Positions 43,526 to 51,792 of a stretch of DNA of 64,000 bases are shown in pieces. A program made the translations under genes and the position numbers. The DNA lies in contig SVTK01000004.1 in NCBI GenBank assembly GCA_015063805.1, positions 62,001-126,000 on the forward strand. The letters run 5' to 3'. Within the stretch, counting starts at the first letter, position 1. Each line of letters opens with the position of its first letter. The notes beneath the pieces are model-generated. The model saw only the letters and a program-made list of their open reading frames with translations. It was not told the origin of the DNA and did no database searches. Origin of the DNA: Oscillospiraceae bacterium (GTDB lineage: Bacteria > Bacillota > Clostridia > Oscillospirales > CAG-272).

Positions 43526-44386
43526 TCAATACTCGGGGGGCAGCTCGTCAACCTCGTCGAAGCGGAAAACGGGACCGTCCTTGCAGACGTACTTCGAACC
43601 AATGTTGCAGCGGCCGCACTTACCCACGCCGCACTTCATGCGCAGCTCAAGAGTGGTGTAGACCTGATCGGTGGAGAAGCCCATTTCCTTGAGGGCAGCG
43701 AGACAGAACTTGATCATGATTGGAGGTCCGCAGAGGAGCGCAATGCAGTCGTTCTTGAAGTTCAGCTCCTTGAGGTAGGCGGGAACGAAGCCAACGTGGC
43801 CATTCCAACCCTCCTGCTCGCGGTCGATGGTCAGGTGTACGTTGACGCCCTCGGTCTTGGACCAGACCTCCTCGATCTCCTTGCGCTGAACCAGGTCGTC
43901 CGCCGAGCGGGAGCCGTAGAGGATATCCACACGGCCGTAGTCGGCGCGGTTGTCCAGCACATAGTTGATCACCGAACGGAGAGGAGCCAGGCCGATACCG
44001 CCGGCGATGAAGAGCAGGTTCTTGCCCTTCAGCTCGGTATCCACGGGGAAGTTGTTGCCGTAGGGGCCGCGGACGGTGATCTGATCGCCCACCTGCAGGG
44101 AGTGCAGGTAATCGGTCAGCTCGCCGCACTTTTTGATGCTGAATTCCTGATATTCTTTATTGGTAGGCGAGGAGGTGATGGAGAACATGGCCTCGCTGAT
44201 ACCGGGGGCGCAGAGCATGGCGCACTGGCCGGGCTTGTGCTCAAAGAGCTTGCCGCCCTCGGGTGCGTTGACCCGGAAGGTCTTGACATCGGGGGTCTCG
44301 TCCCGGATGTCGGTGATGACGCCCACCATGGGAATCAGGGTGTCAAGGGTGTAATTATCGTGGCAATGGCAGGTGCACTCGCTCAT
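43526..44386 (-). CDS. flxA: FlxA-like FAD/NAD(P)H-binding subunit
   Basis: This 286-residue protein of the PyrK/AsrB/ferredoxin-NADP-reductase type has a FAD-binding beta barrel, then a nucleotide-binding fold (LFIAGGIGLAPLRSVINY, LLCGPPIMIKF). A C-terminal [2Fe-2S] loop follows (ELRMKCGVGKCGRCNIGSKYVC). In the Flx complex this subunit oxidises NADH. An N-terminal CxCHCH cluster (MSECTCHCHD) is an added feature. Its ATG at 44386 overlaps the flxB stop by 4 bases. AsrB of anaerobic sulfite reductase is the main alternative, but no asrC follows. Confidence 0.85.
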   Translation of the reverse strand: MSECTCHCHDNYTLDTLIPMVGVITDIRDETPDVKTFRVNAPEGGKLFEHKPGQCAMLCAPGISEAMFSITSSPTNKEYQEFSIKKCGELTDYLHSLQVGDQITVRGPYGNNFPVDTELKGKNLLFIAGGIGLAPLRSVINYVLDNRADYGRVDILYGSRSADDLVQRKEIEEVWSKTEGVNVHLTIDREQEGWNGHVGFVPAYLKELNFKNDCIALLCGPPIMIKFCLAALKEMGFSTDQVYTTLELRMKCGVGKCGRCNIGSKYVCKDGPVFRFDEVDELPPEY

Positions 44387-45438
44387 TTTGTTTCCCCCTT
44401 TTCTGCTTTTTCGAAGGCACGGATGACCTTGACGATGTTCAGGGAGGCAGGGCACTTGTCGACGCAGCGGCCGCAGCCCACGCAGGAGAACATACCGTCA
44501 TTGTTGGTCGGGAAGTAAACCAGCTTATGCATGAAGCGCTGACGGAAGCGCTGCACCTGGCTGGTACGGTTGTTGCCGTGTGCCATCATGGTGAAGTCGG
44601 AGTACATACAGGAGTCCCAGCAGCGGAAGCGCTGAACGCCTGCTCCGGTGGTGTAGTCTTTGATGTCATAGCACTGGCAGGTGGGGCAGACGAAGGTACA
44701 GGTTCCGCAGGCGAGGCATCCCTTGTACAGGGTATCCCACACGGGGGAATTGAACTTTTCGTCGGTCTTGCCGGCGCCCCAGCCCTCAAGAGAGAGGTCG
44801 GCGTAGGGCAGCTTGGTCATGACAGTCTTGGTGAAGGCGCGGGCCTCCTCCAGGGCGGTCTCATCGGCAGCCTCAGCGGCGGCCAGCAGATCGCCGGCCA
44901 GAGCGGTGAGGGCCTCGCCCTTCTCGGTCTGTGCCTGCCACATGAAGCTCTCGCCCACAGGCCAGATCACCACGTCAGCCCCGGCGGGCGCGGTGGGATC
45001 GATGCCGAAGGCATGGCAGAAGCAGCTCTCAGAGGGAGCGGCGCAGGCCATAGCCACCACGGTGCCGTGGGCACGGCGGGCAGCGTAGAAGGTGTCAATG
45101 GGATCGGAGAGGAAGACCTTATCCAGCACCTCAATGCCCCGCAGGTCGCAGGCCTTGATGCCGAAGAGGACGAAATGCTCGTCGGTCAGCTTCTCGGGGG
45201 TGACGGTGATCTTCTTATCCTCGGTCTTACAGGTGTAGAGGTTCTCGCTCTGGGGGAAGAAGGCATCCTTTGCCGACTTCACGGTCTTGAGGGTGCACAA
45301 ATCGATCTCTGCGCCCTCTTCCCAGGCGGCAAAGTTGGTCTGACCCGCCGTCTTGACGGGGAGGATCAGGCTCTGCTCGGCGGCGATGCGGGCGCAGAGC
45401 GCGGGCATGGCCTCACGGGCGATCTTCATCATAGCCAT
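44383..45438 (-). CDS. flxB: FlxB-like 4Fe-4S dicluster subunit
   Basis: This 351-residue protein resembles hydrogenase/AsrA-type beta subunits. About 230 residues without obvious cofactor motifs are followed by two cubane motifs: CLACGTCTFVCPTCQCYDI and CVGCGRCVDKCPASLNI. It should relay electrons between the NADH-oxidising FlxA and the Hdr part. The start codon overlaps the flxC stop by one base (TAATG). It belongs to the flxDCBA block after hdrA. Confidence 0.83.
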   Translation of the reverse strand: MAMMKIAREAMPALCARIAAEQSLILPVKTAGQTNFAAWEEGAEIDLCTLKTVKSAKDAFFPQSENLYTCKTEDKKITVTPEKLTDEHFVLFGIKACDLRGIEVLDKVFLSDPIDTFYAARRAHGTVVAMACAAPSESCFCHAFGIDPTAPAGADVVIWPVGESFMWQAQTEKGEALTALAGDLLAAAEAADETALEEARAFTKTVMTKLPYADLSLEGWGAGKTDEKFNSPVWDTLYKGCLACGTCTFVCPTCQCYDIKDYTTGAGVQRFRCWDSCMYSDFTMMAHGNNRTSQVQRFRQRFMHKLVYFPTNNDGMFSCVGCGRCVDKCPASLNIVKVIRAFEKAEKGETK

Positions 45439-46406
45439 TACTTGGACCCCCTCTCACTGACGATGCCGGGCTCGGCATCCTCGAAGGTGTAGTTGACCAG
45501 GGGTGCGCGCTGATCTGCGCTCTCGCCGGCCTGATAGTCACCGTAGAGCTCATTGATATCCTTGATGAACTTGCGGTTGAAGAGGTGCAGCGGGATGCCC
45601 TGGGGGCAGACGCGGCTGCATTCACCGCAGTCGGTGCAGCGGCCGGCCACGTGGAAGGCGCGGATAATGTGGAACATCTTCTCCTCAAAGGAGGTGGTGT
45701 TGGCCTTCTGTGCGGAATCGAACTTGGTGGAGTCGAAGACGCACTTGCGGCAGGAGCAGGCAGGGCAGACATTGCGGCAGGCATTGCAGCGAATGCACTT
45801 GGAGAGCTCAGCCTGGAAGAAGGCGAACTTCTCGGCGGGGCTCATGGCCTCAATGGCCTCGACCCCGGCCATGCGGTCGGCGTCGCGGGTGTCCACAGAC
45901 TCGCCGATGACCTCGTCAAAGACGCGGTGCTCCTTGCCCTTGCAGACATGGCAGCGCTCCAGACGAACGTCCTTGCAGTCGATGTCATGGTCACCGTAGA
46001 TGGTGCTGACCTTGATCTGATCGGGACCGCCGGTGATGGCGGTGATGCCGGTGATGCCCTTTGCCTTGATCTTTTCGATGTCCAGCTTGCCGCGGCAGCC
46101 GACGCCGATGATGTATGCCTTGTCGCGATCAACGCGGTGCTCGGTGAGGAGCTGGTTGAAGCTGTAGGTATCGCAGGGCTTGAGGAACACCAGGGTTTTG
46201 CCCTCCAGTTTGGAGGCCTCGATCATATATTTGGAAAGGTTTGCGCCGCAGAAGCCGTTGTAGACAAAGTCTCCCAGCTCATCGGCGGAATTGAAGTAGG
46301 CGACCTCGGGATTGTAGTCCATATCGCCCCGGCGCCAGCCCAGCACGCGGACGACGGTGCCGTCAGCCAGCAGTTCTTTTGCGCGGTTAATCAGTTGTTC
46401 TTGCAT
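45438..46406 (-). CDS. flxC: FlxC-like 4Fe-4S subunit
   Basis: This 322-residue protein has an N-terminal region similar in pattern to the F420-hydrogenase beta/FlxC group (FVYNGFCGANLSKYMIE, VFLKPCDTYS) and two 4Fe-4S motifs, CIRCNACRNVCPACSCRKC and CTDCGECSRVCPQG. The extra cysteines around ERCHVCKG and in ACSCRKC suggest a further metal site. The ATG overlaps the end of flxD by 16 bases, with GGAGG 7 bases upstream. It is expected to be part of the NADH:Hdr electron path. Confidence 0.82.
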   Translation of the reverse strand: MQEQLINRAKELLADGTVVRVLGWRRGDMDYNPEVAYFNSADELGDFVYNGFCGANLSKYMIEASKLEGKTLVFLKPCDTYSFNQLLTEHRVDRDKAYIIGVGCRGKLDIEKIKAKGITGITAITGGPDQIKVSTIYGDHDIDCKDVRLERCHVCKGKEHRVFDEVIGESVDTRDADRMAGVEAIEAMSPAEKFAFFQAELSKCIRCNACRNVCPACSCRKCVFDSTKFDSAQKANTTSFEEKMFHIIRAFHVAGRCTDCGECSRVCPQGIPLHLFNRKFIKDINELYGDYQAGESADQRAPLVNYTFEDAEPGIVSERGSK

Positions 46407-46840
46407 CTCAGATCCTCCAATCTCACGTTGGGACCCAGCTCATGGATCTTCGCCGCAAATTCATTCATGGTGGTGGAGAACTTCACGCCCTCAGCGGCGG
46501 ATACCCACTCCACGCGGGTGCGTCCGCTCTCAACGCCGAGGTAATCCAGCATCGAGAAGAGGAGGGTCATACGGCGGCGGGCATAGTAGTTACCCGTGCT
46601 GTAGTGGCAGTCACCGGGGTGACAGCCGCAGATGATCACACCGTCCGCGCCCTTCTCGAAGGCACGGAGAATGAACATGGGATTGACGCGGCAGGAGCAG
46701 GGCACGCGAATGATCTTCACCTCAGCAGGGTAAGCCAGACGGCTGGAGCCCGCAAGGTCTGCGCCCGCATAGCTGCACCAGTTGCAGCAGAAGGCGACGA
46801 TTTTGGGGGTAAATTCCCCGGTTTTTTCGTTTACCGGCAT
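46391..46840 (-). CDS. flxD: FlxD/MvhD-like electron-transfer subunit
   Basis: This 149-residue MvhD-family protein carries the [2Fe-2S]-type cysteine set CCNWCSYAGAD, PCSCRVNP and CGCHPGDCHY. MvhD-type subunits connect hydrogenases or NADH dehydrogenases to HdrA. The ATG at 46840 overlaps the hdrA stop by 10 bases and downstream it overlaps flxC, so translation of hdrA-flxD-flxC is coupled. Confidence 0.9.
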   Translation of the reverse strand: MPVNEKTGEFTPKIVAFCCNWCSYAGADLAGSSRLAYPAEVKIIRVPCSCRVNPMFILRAFEKGADGVIICGCHPGDCHYSTGNYYARRRMTLLFSMLDYLGVESGRTRVEWVSAAEGVKFSTTMNEFAAKIHELGPNVRLEDLRCKNN

Positions 46841-48819
46841 ATTGCATCCACCTCCGCAATGATCTGTCTGTTGGAGAAGCCCTGCAGGTCCATAGCACCC
46901 GACGGGCAGGCGACGGTACAAGCGCCGCAACCCTGGCAGAGGGCGTTATTGACCACAGCCACACGGCGGTCCTCACGGATACCGTGGTCGTTGATGAGCT
47001 TGGTCTCGTAGGAGATGGCACCGTAGGGGCAAACATTTGCACAGGTGGAGCATCCGTTGCAGAGCAGCTCGTCAGCACGGGCGGTACAGGGATTCGTGGT
47101 CAGCTTATCCTTGGCAAGCAGGCCGATTGCCTTGACGGCTGCGGCACCTGCCTGGGCCACCGTCTCGGGAATATCCTTGGGTCCCTGGCAAACGCCGGAG
47201 AGGAAGATACCCGCGGTGGGGGACTCAACGGGACGCAGCTTGGGGTGCGCCTCGGTGAGGAAGTTATTGGTATCGATGCTGGCGGTGAGCATGGTTGCCA
47301 GGGGGCGAACCGAAGGATCGGGCTCGATGGCGGTAGCGAGGACCACCATGTCAGCCTTCATCTTGATCTGCTTGTTGTCCAGCAGGTCGGAGGCCTGCAC
47401 CAGCAGGCTGCCGTCGGGCTGGGGAGCGACCTTGCCCACCTGGCCCTTGATGTAGTTGACGCCGTATTCCTCCACGGCGCGGCGGTAGAACTCGTCGAAG
47501 TTCTTACCGGGGGTACGCACGTCGATGTAGAAAACGGTAACCTTCACATCCGGATACTTGTCGCGGATGAGCATAGCGTGCTTTGCGGTGTACATACAGC
47601 AGATCTTGGAGCAGTAGGGCTTGCCGCGCTGATCGGTGCAGCGGGAGCCGACGCACTGTACAAAGACGATGTGCTCGGGGTGCTTGCCGTCCGAGAGGCG
47701 CTCCAGGTGACCCTTGGTAGGACCCGCGGCGTTCATGACGCGCTCCAGCTCAAGGGAAGTGATGACATCCTTGGACTGGTTGTAGGCGTACTCGTCGTAC
47801 TGATCCAGCTTGATGGTATCAAAGCCGGTAGCGACGACGATGGCGCCGTACTTTTCGGTGATGATCTCATCCTTCTGCTCGTAATCGATGGCACCCGCGG
47901 CACAGACCTTGGCGCAGACACCGCACTTGCCGGTCTTGAACTTGATGCAGGCCTCGCGGTCGATGACGGGCACGTTGGGGATAGCCTGTGCGAAGGGCGT
48001 GTAGATGGCGGAACGGGTGTTCAGCCCGCGGTTGAATTCGCTGAGGCTCTTCTTGGAGGGGCACTTCTCCTGGCAGACGCCGCATCCGGTGCACTTGGTG
48101 GCATCGACGCTGCGGGCCTTCTTGCGGATATCCACGGTGAAGTCACCCACGAAGCCCGAGATCTTCTCGACTTCGCTGTAGGTGTAGATGCGGATCTTCT
48201 CATGGGCTGCGGCCTCCACCATCTTGGGGGTGAGGATACAAGCCGAGCAGTCCAGGGTGGGGAAGGTCTTATCCAGCTGAGCCATGCGGCCGCCGATGGA
48301 GGGGGTCTTCTCCACGATGTCCACTTCGTAGCCGGCATCGGCGATATCCAGTGCCGACTGAATGCCCGCGATACCGCCGCCGATGACCAGGGCGCGCTTG
48401 GTGACGCGGCTCTCACCGGGGAAGAGGGGGGCGTTGAGGTTTACCTTAGCGATTGCGGCGCGGGCCAGAATGATGGCCTTCTCGGTACCCTCTTCGATGT
48501 TCTTATGGATCCAGGAGCAATGCTCGCGGATGTTGGCGATCTCCACCATGTAGGGGTTGATGCCTGCGCGCTCTGCCGCCTTGCGGAAGGTGGCCTCGTG
48601 CATACGGGGAGAGCAGGAGCAGACCACGATACCGGTCAGCTTCTTCTCAGCCACAGCCTGGGCGATCTTCGCCTGGCCTGCCTCGGAGCACATATAGGGA
48701 TAATCCTCGGCGTGGACGACGCTGGGCTCACGGGCCGCCATCTCCACGACTTTCTTCACGTCCACCGTTGCCGCAATGTTGCTGCCGCAATGACAGACGA
48801 ATACACCAATTCTCTGCAC
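46831..48819 (-). CDS. hdrA: HdrA-like flavin-based electron-bifurcating subunit
   Basis: This 662-residue HdrA homologue is the FAD-containing site of electron bifurcation in heterodisulfide reductase complexes. The N-terminal domain has VFVCHCGSNIA and VVCSCSPRMHE cysteines. The FAD fold has VIGGGIAGIQSALD, and DCSACILTPKM follows. Cubane motifs are CTGCGVCQEKC, CGVCAKVC, CNGCSTCANVC and CQGCGACTVAC. It is expected to split NADH electrons between ferredoxin and a high-potential acceptor through HdrC/HdrB. The flanking hdrC and flxD make the assignment strong. Length matches the family. Confidence 0.94.
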   Translation of the reverse strand: MQRIGVFVCHCGSNIAATVDVKKVVEMAAREPSVVHAEDYPYMCSEAGQAKIAQAVAEKKLTGIVVCSCSPRMHEATFRKAAERAGINPYMVEIANIREHCSWIHKNIEEGTEKAIILARAAIAKVNLNAPLFPGESRVTKRALVIGGGIAGIQSALDIADAGYEVDIVEKTPSIGGRMAQLDKTFPTLDCSACILTPKMVEAAAHEKIRIYTYSEVEKISGFVGDFTVDIRKKARSVDATKCTGCGVCQEKCPSKKSLSEFNRGLNTRSAIYTPFAQAIPNVPVIDREACIKFKTGKCGVCAKVCAAGAIDYEQKDEIITEKYGAIVVATGFDTIKLDQYDEYAYNQSKDVITSLELERVMNAAGPTKGHLERLSDGKHPEHIVFVQCVGSRCTDQRGKPYCSKICCMYTAKHAMLIRDKYPDVKVTVFYIDVRTPGKNFDEFYRRAVEEYGVNYIKGQVGKVAPQPDGSLLVQASDLLDNKQIKMKADMVVLATAIEPDPSVRPLATMLTASIDTNNFLTEAHPKLRPVESPTAGIFLSGVCQGPKDIPETVAQAGAAAVKAIGLLAKDKLTTNPCTARADELLCNGCSTCANVCPYGAISYETKLINDHGIREDRRVAVVNNALCQGCGACTVACPSGAMDLQGFSNRQIIAEVDAICR

Positions 48820-48824
48820 TCTGC

Positions 48825-49223
48825 TTACCTCCTGTATCTTCTGAACGCGCTGACCAGAAGCTGCTGAGGCAGCTCAGGATCAAGCAGCGCGGGGATCTCG
48901 TCGGGGCTCAGATAATCGCCGCCCTTTTCGCGCTCCACGATCTGCCGTGCCGCGTCGATGAGCTTTGCGGGCTTGACATCCCGGGGGCAGCGCTCGATGC
49001 AGGCAAAGCAGGACAGGCACTTCCACAGGGACTTGGAGTTTGCCAGGGCCTCGATGTTCCCATCCTGAACGTAGGAAACGAACTGATGGGGCTTGATGTC
49101 CATTTCGTCAAATGCGGGGCAGGTAGCCGAGCATTTGCCGCACTTCATGCACTTGGCAGGGTTTGCGCCGCTGATCTCGCGGATCATGGCAGCCTGTCTC
49201 TCGGTCTTGGATACGTTGCTCAT
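48825..49223 (-). CDS. hdrC: HdrC-like 4Fe-4S subunit
   Basis: This 132-residue protein has two cubane motifs, CMKCGKCSATCP and CLSCFACIERCP, and links HdrA to HdrB. The stop of hdrB overlaps its ATG by 4 bases and hdrA begins 5 bases after its stop, so the block is translated as a unit. Confidence 0.93.
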   Translation of the reverse strand: MSNVSKTERQAAMIREISGANPAKCMKCGKCSATCPAFDEMDIKPHQFVSYVQDGNIEALANSKSLWKCLSCFACIERCPRDVKPAKLIDAARQIVEREKGGDYLSPDEIPALLDPELPQQLLVSAFRRYRR

Positions 49224-50011
49224 GCCTCGATGCCCTCCTTTACGCCCAGCGCTTCAGCCAGCAGCTCGGTGAAGTAAACCACCGGCAGGCCGTTTGCCGT
49301 CATGTTGAGGTTGTAGCGGCACAGGGGGCAGGCGGTGATGAGCATCTCCGCGCCGAAGCCCGATGCGCTTTCCTGGATGGTGTCGGTCATGCGGGTGGCC
49401 ATTTCCTTCTCCTTGAGGGAGATGTAGCCGCCGCAGCACTCGTTGCGGTAGGGGTAGACCACAGGCTCTGCGCCCAGCGCACGGATGAAATCCTCCATAA
49501 CGCGGGGATTCTCGGGATCGTCAAACGCCATGATCTCACCGGGACGGAGAAGCAGGCAGCCGTAGTAGGCGCCGATCTTCTTGCCCTTGAGGGGATTGAC
49601 CACCTTCTTGGCCAGCTCGTCAAAGCCGACCCGGTCGCGCAGCACCTCAAAGAAGTGGAGCACCTTGGTCTCACCGGTGTAGGGGACATCTGCCTGCATA
49701 TAGTTGTTGGCGCGAGTGCGGATATCGGCCACATTGCGGATATCGTCGTTGACCCGCTTGATCACGTGGTGGCAGGCCGAGCAGAGGGTAACCAGCTCCT
49801 GGCCGTGGTCGCGGGCGTCAGCCAGGGCGCGGACCGAGGACAGCTTGGTTGCGATCTCGTCGGAGCCCAGGGGATAGACACCGCCGCAGCACTGCCAGTC
49901 TTTGATCTCTTCCAGCTCAAAGCCGAGGGCCAGGGCCGAAGCGCGGGCATAGGCATCCAGTGCCTTTGCCTTATTCTTCAGCGTACACCCGGGGTAGTAA
50001 CTGTACTTCAT
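49220..50011 (-). CDS. hdrB: HdrB-like subunit with two CCG domains
   Basis: This 263-residue protein contains two full CCG motifs: CTLKN, CCGG, CSAC in the first half, and YGC, CCGG, CPLC in the second. These hold the pair of non-cubane [4Fe-4S] clusters that reduce heterodisulfide in methanogens. Because CoM-S-S-CoB is absent from Clostridia, the acceptor here must be another disulfide or a protein; the adjacent frdAB make fumarate reductase a candidate. AAAGGAAAA precedes the ATG. It begins the hdrBCA-flxDCBA block. Confidence 0.93.
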   Translation of the reverse strand: MKYSYYPGCTLKNKAKALDAYARASALALGFELEEIKDWQCCGGVYPLGSDEIATKLSSVRALADARDHGQELVTLCSACHHVIKRVNDDIRNVADIRTRANNYMQADVPYTGETKVLHFFEVLRDRVGFDELAKKVVNPLKGKKIGAYYGCLLLRPGEIMAFDDPENPRVMEDFIRALGAEPVVYPYRNECCGGYISLKEKEMATRMTDTIQESASGFGAEMLITACPLCRYNLNMTANGLPVVYFTELLAEALGVKEGIEA

Positions 50012-50086
50012 ACTGTTTTCCTTTCGTAAACGGTAACGATTTTGCGGAAATTTCGCGTGAAAATTAACCGCTTATTGCGCGGGACG

Positions 50087-50108
50087 GGGCCCGTGTTTCC
50101 ACAGGCCC
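50087..50108. other. GAAA-loop hairpin between the malate dehydrogenase gene and hdrB
   Basis: On the minus strand GGGCCTGTG-GAAA-CACGGGCCC forms a 9-bp stem (one G-T pair) with a GNRA tetraloop, 35 bases after the dehydrogenase stop. It lacks a T run. It may protect or separate the first cistron. Confidence 0.5.
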
Positions 50109-50142
50109 GCCCGGTTCATATCATTTTCCCGCGGGGGAGAAC

Positions 50143-51255
50143 TCAGTCTTCCCAGGGGAACTTGTACTGGGTCAGGCCGAGCTCGTCGCGGACGGCCTCC
50201 ATTTCCTTCTGTACCGACTCGTTGATCGGAACGCCTGCCTCGCGGGCCAGACGAACCTCATGCTCCTTCTCGCCGGCGGTGTAGATGCGCTCTGCACCGG
50301 GTGCCTTCTTGGCGGAGCGAACTTCGCGGAGGATATCGCCGGCCTTCTTGCGGCAGACATCCTCACCCAGGAAGTGATCGGTATCAATGGCGATGAAGAA
50401 GTGACCCAGGTGGAAGGGAACCTTCTCGCCGTTCTCACCCTTGCCGGTGAGTGCCTTACCGTAGTTACCGTCCTGCAGAACAGCGGAAAGCAGCTCAACG
50501 AACATGGCGTAGCCGTAGCCCTTGTAGCCTGCGCCCTCTTCGCCGGGGCCGCCCAGGGTGCAGAGTGCGGTCTCGCCGCGTGCCATGGCCTTCAGTGCCT
50601 CATCAGCGGTGCCCTCGTAAGCCTCGCCGTCGAGGCCCACCAGCGCGCCCTTGGGCGCATCCTTGCCAATGCGTGCGTAGTACTCCAGCTTGCCGTTCTG
50701 ATAGGTGGAGGTTGCACCGTCGAAGTTGAAGTCGAAGTCCTCATCGGTGGGAACACCCAGCGTCAGGGGGTTGGTACCGAACATACCCTCAACGCCGAAG
50801 GTGGGGGCAACGGTGGGACGTGCGTTGGTACCGGTCAGACCGATGCAGCCCTGCTTGGCTGCCATGGAGGTGTAGTAGCCGGCAATACCGTAGTGGCAGG
50901 AATTGCGGACGACTACCATGCCCATGCCGTACTTCTTTGCCTTGTCGATGGCCATCTGCATCGCCTTGTAGCCGATGACCTGACCCATACCGTCATGACC
51001 GTCTACCACAGCAGTGGTCTCGGTCTCCTTGATGATCTCAAAGTTGGTGACGGGGTTCTGGATGCCGGCCTTGATGCGGTCAAGGTAAACGGGCTTGAAG
51101 CGGTTGCAGCCGTGGGACTCGATACCGCGCTTGTCACTCTCGAGAAGGACATCGGCGCAGATCTCTGCATCCTCGCGGGGAATTCCGTAACCGACGAAGG
51201 CGTCAATCACGAAATTGGTAATTGTTTTCCAATCGACAATGTTGTTTTTTGCCAT
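50143..51255 (-). CDS. type-2 malate/L-lactate dehydrogenase family protein
   Basis: This 370-residue NAD(P)-dependent oxidoreductase of the Ldh_2/MDH2 family is unrelated in fold to classical malate dehydrogenase. ESHGCNRF, VVRNSCHYGIAGYY (catalytic His), TNARPTVAP and GYKGYGYAMFVELL are family stretches. Members act on malate, sulfolactate or ureidoglycolate. In this operon, ahead of fumarase and fumarate reductase, reduction of oxaloacetate to malate is the natural reading. The ATG at 51255 has AAAGGTG 7-13 bases upstream; an upstream GTG (51264) sits on that site. It is the first gene of the operon, behind a promoter. Confidence 0.87.
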   Translation of the reverse strand: MAKNNIVDWKTITNFVIDAFVGYGIPREDAEICADVLLESDKRGIESHGCNRFKPVYLDRIKAGIQNPVTNFEIIKETETTAVVDGHDGMGQVIGYKAMQMAIDKAKKYGMGMVVVRNSCHYGIAGYYTSMAAKQGCIGLTGTNARPTVAPTFGVEGMFGTNPLTLGVPTDEDFDFNFDGATSTYQNGKLEYYARIGKDAPKGALVGLDGEAYEGTADEALKAMARGETALCTLGGPGEEGAGYKGYGYAMFVELLSAVLQDGNYGKALTGKGENGEKVPFHLGHFFIAIDTDHFLGEDVCRKKAGDILREVRSAKKAPGAERIYTAGEKEHEVRLAREAGVPINESVQKEMEAVRDELGLTQYKFPWED

Positions 51256-51331
51256 GGTAATCACCTTTCCTGTATATAATTATTTTTTGGAACCGAATTT
51301 TGCCTGCGGACGGGCATCCGCATACATATTC

Positions 51332-51360
51332 ATTATACATCAAAGCAAAAAAAATTGCAA
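51332..51360 (-). promoter_or_regulatory. promoter of the mdh-hdr-flx-frd-fum operon
   Basis: Minus-strand TTGCAA (51360-51355) and TATAAT (51337-51332) are spaced by 17 bp, with a run of eight T just after the -35 box. It lies about 75 bases upstream of the first start. No other strong promoter was seen on this strand down to 38.3 kb. Confidence 0.78.
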
Positions 51361-51659
51361 GGCTATGCCGAAAAAATGAAGATGCATTTTCGAAAATTCC
51401 CGCTTTGTCTATAGAAATGCAGGTCACGATTGGCACTTTTGGGAAATTTGTCAAAAAGCTGCGGTTTTTGCAGGGACAAAACATCTTCTTTCGAGGGCAA
51501 AAACATTATTGGATTATGTCATAACATCATAATGTTTAGACGGAAATCCCATCTTTTTAGTCCTGTTTCCCTACTTCAACTCCCCGCCGAAGCGGGGGGC
51601 AAAAAATTTGCGTTGGCTAACTTTTTTACACTTTGCATAAAAAACACCCCCAAAGGCAC

Positions 51660-51688
51660 TTGACAGCGGCGCTTTTTTTGTGTACAAT
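51660..51688 (+). promoter_or_regulatory. promoter of rny
   Basis: TTGACA (51660-51665) and TACAAT (51683-51688) are spaced by 17 bp. The 51361-51659 stretch before it is AT-rich and holds a CCCCGC-CGAA-GCGGGG hairpin with a following A run (about 51583-51605), but no gene I can support. Confidence 0.85.
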
Positions 51689-51792
51689 AATTGTATGTAT
51701 TCTAAAATAGGGGTTTTGTTTCCCAATTCTACCCCGGAATACAGCTTTACGAACAAAAATTTCCAACAAACGAAACCACAAGGAGGTGCTAT

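Noticed and set aside
43526-45438. Anaerobic sulfite reductase AsrA/AsrB
   Set aside because: The two proteins resemble AsrA and AsrB, but there is no asrC siroheme subunit. MvhD-type flxD, flxC and hdrABC are adjacent instead.
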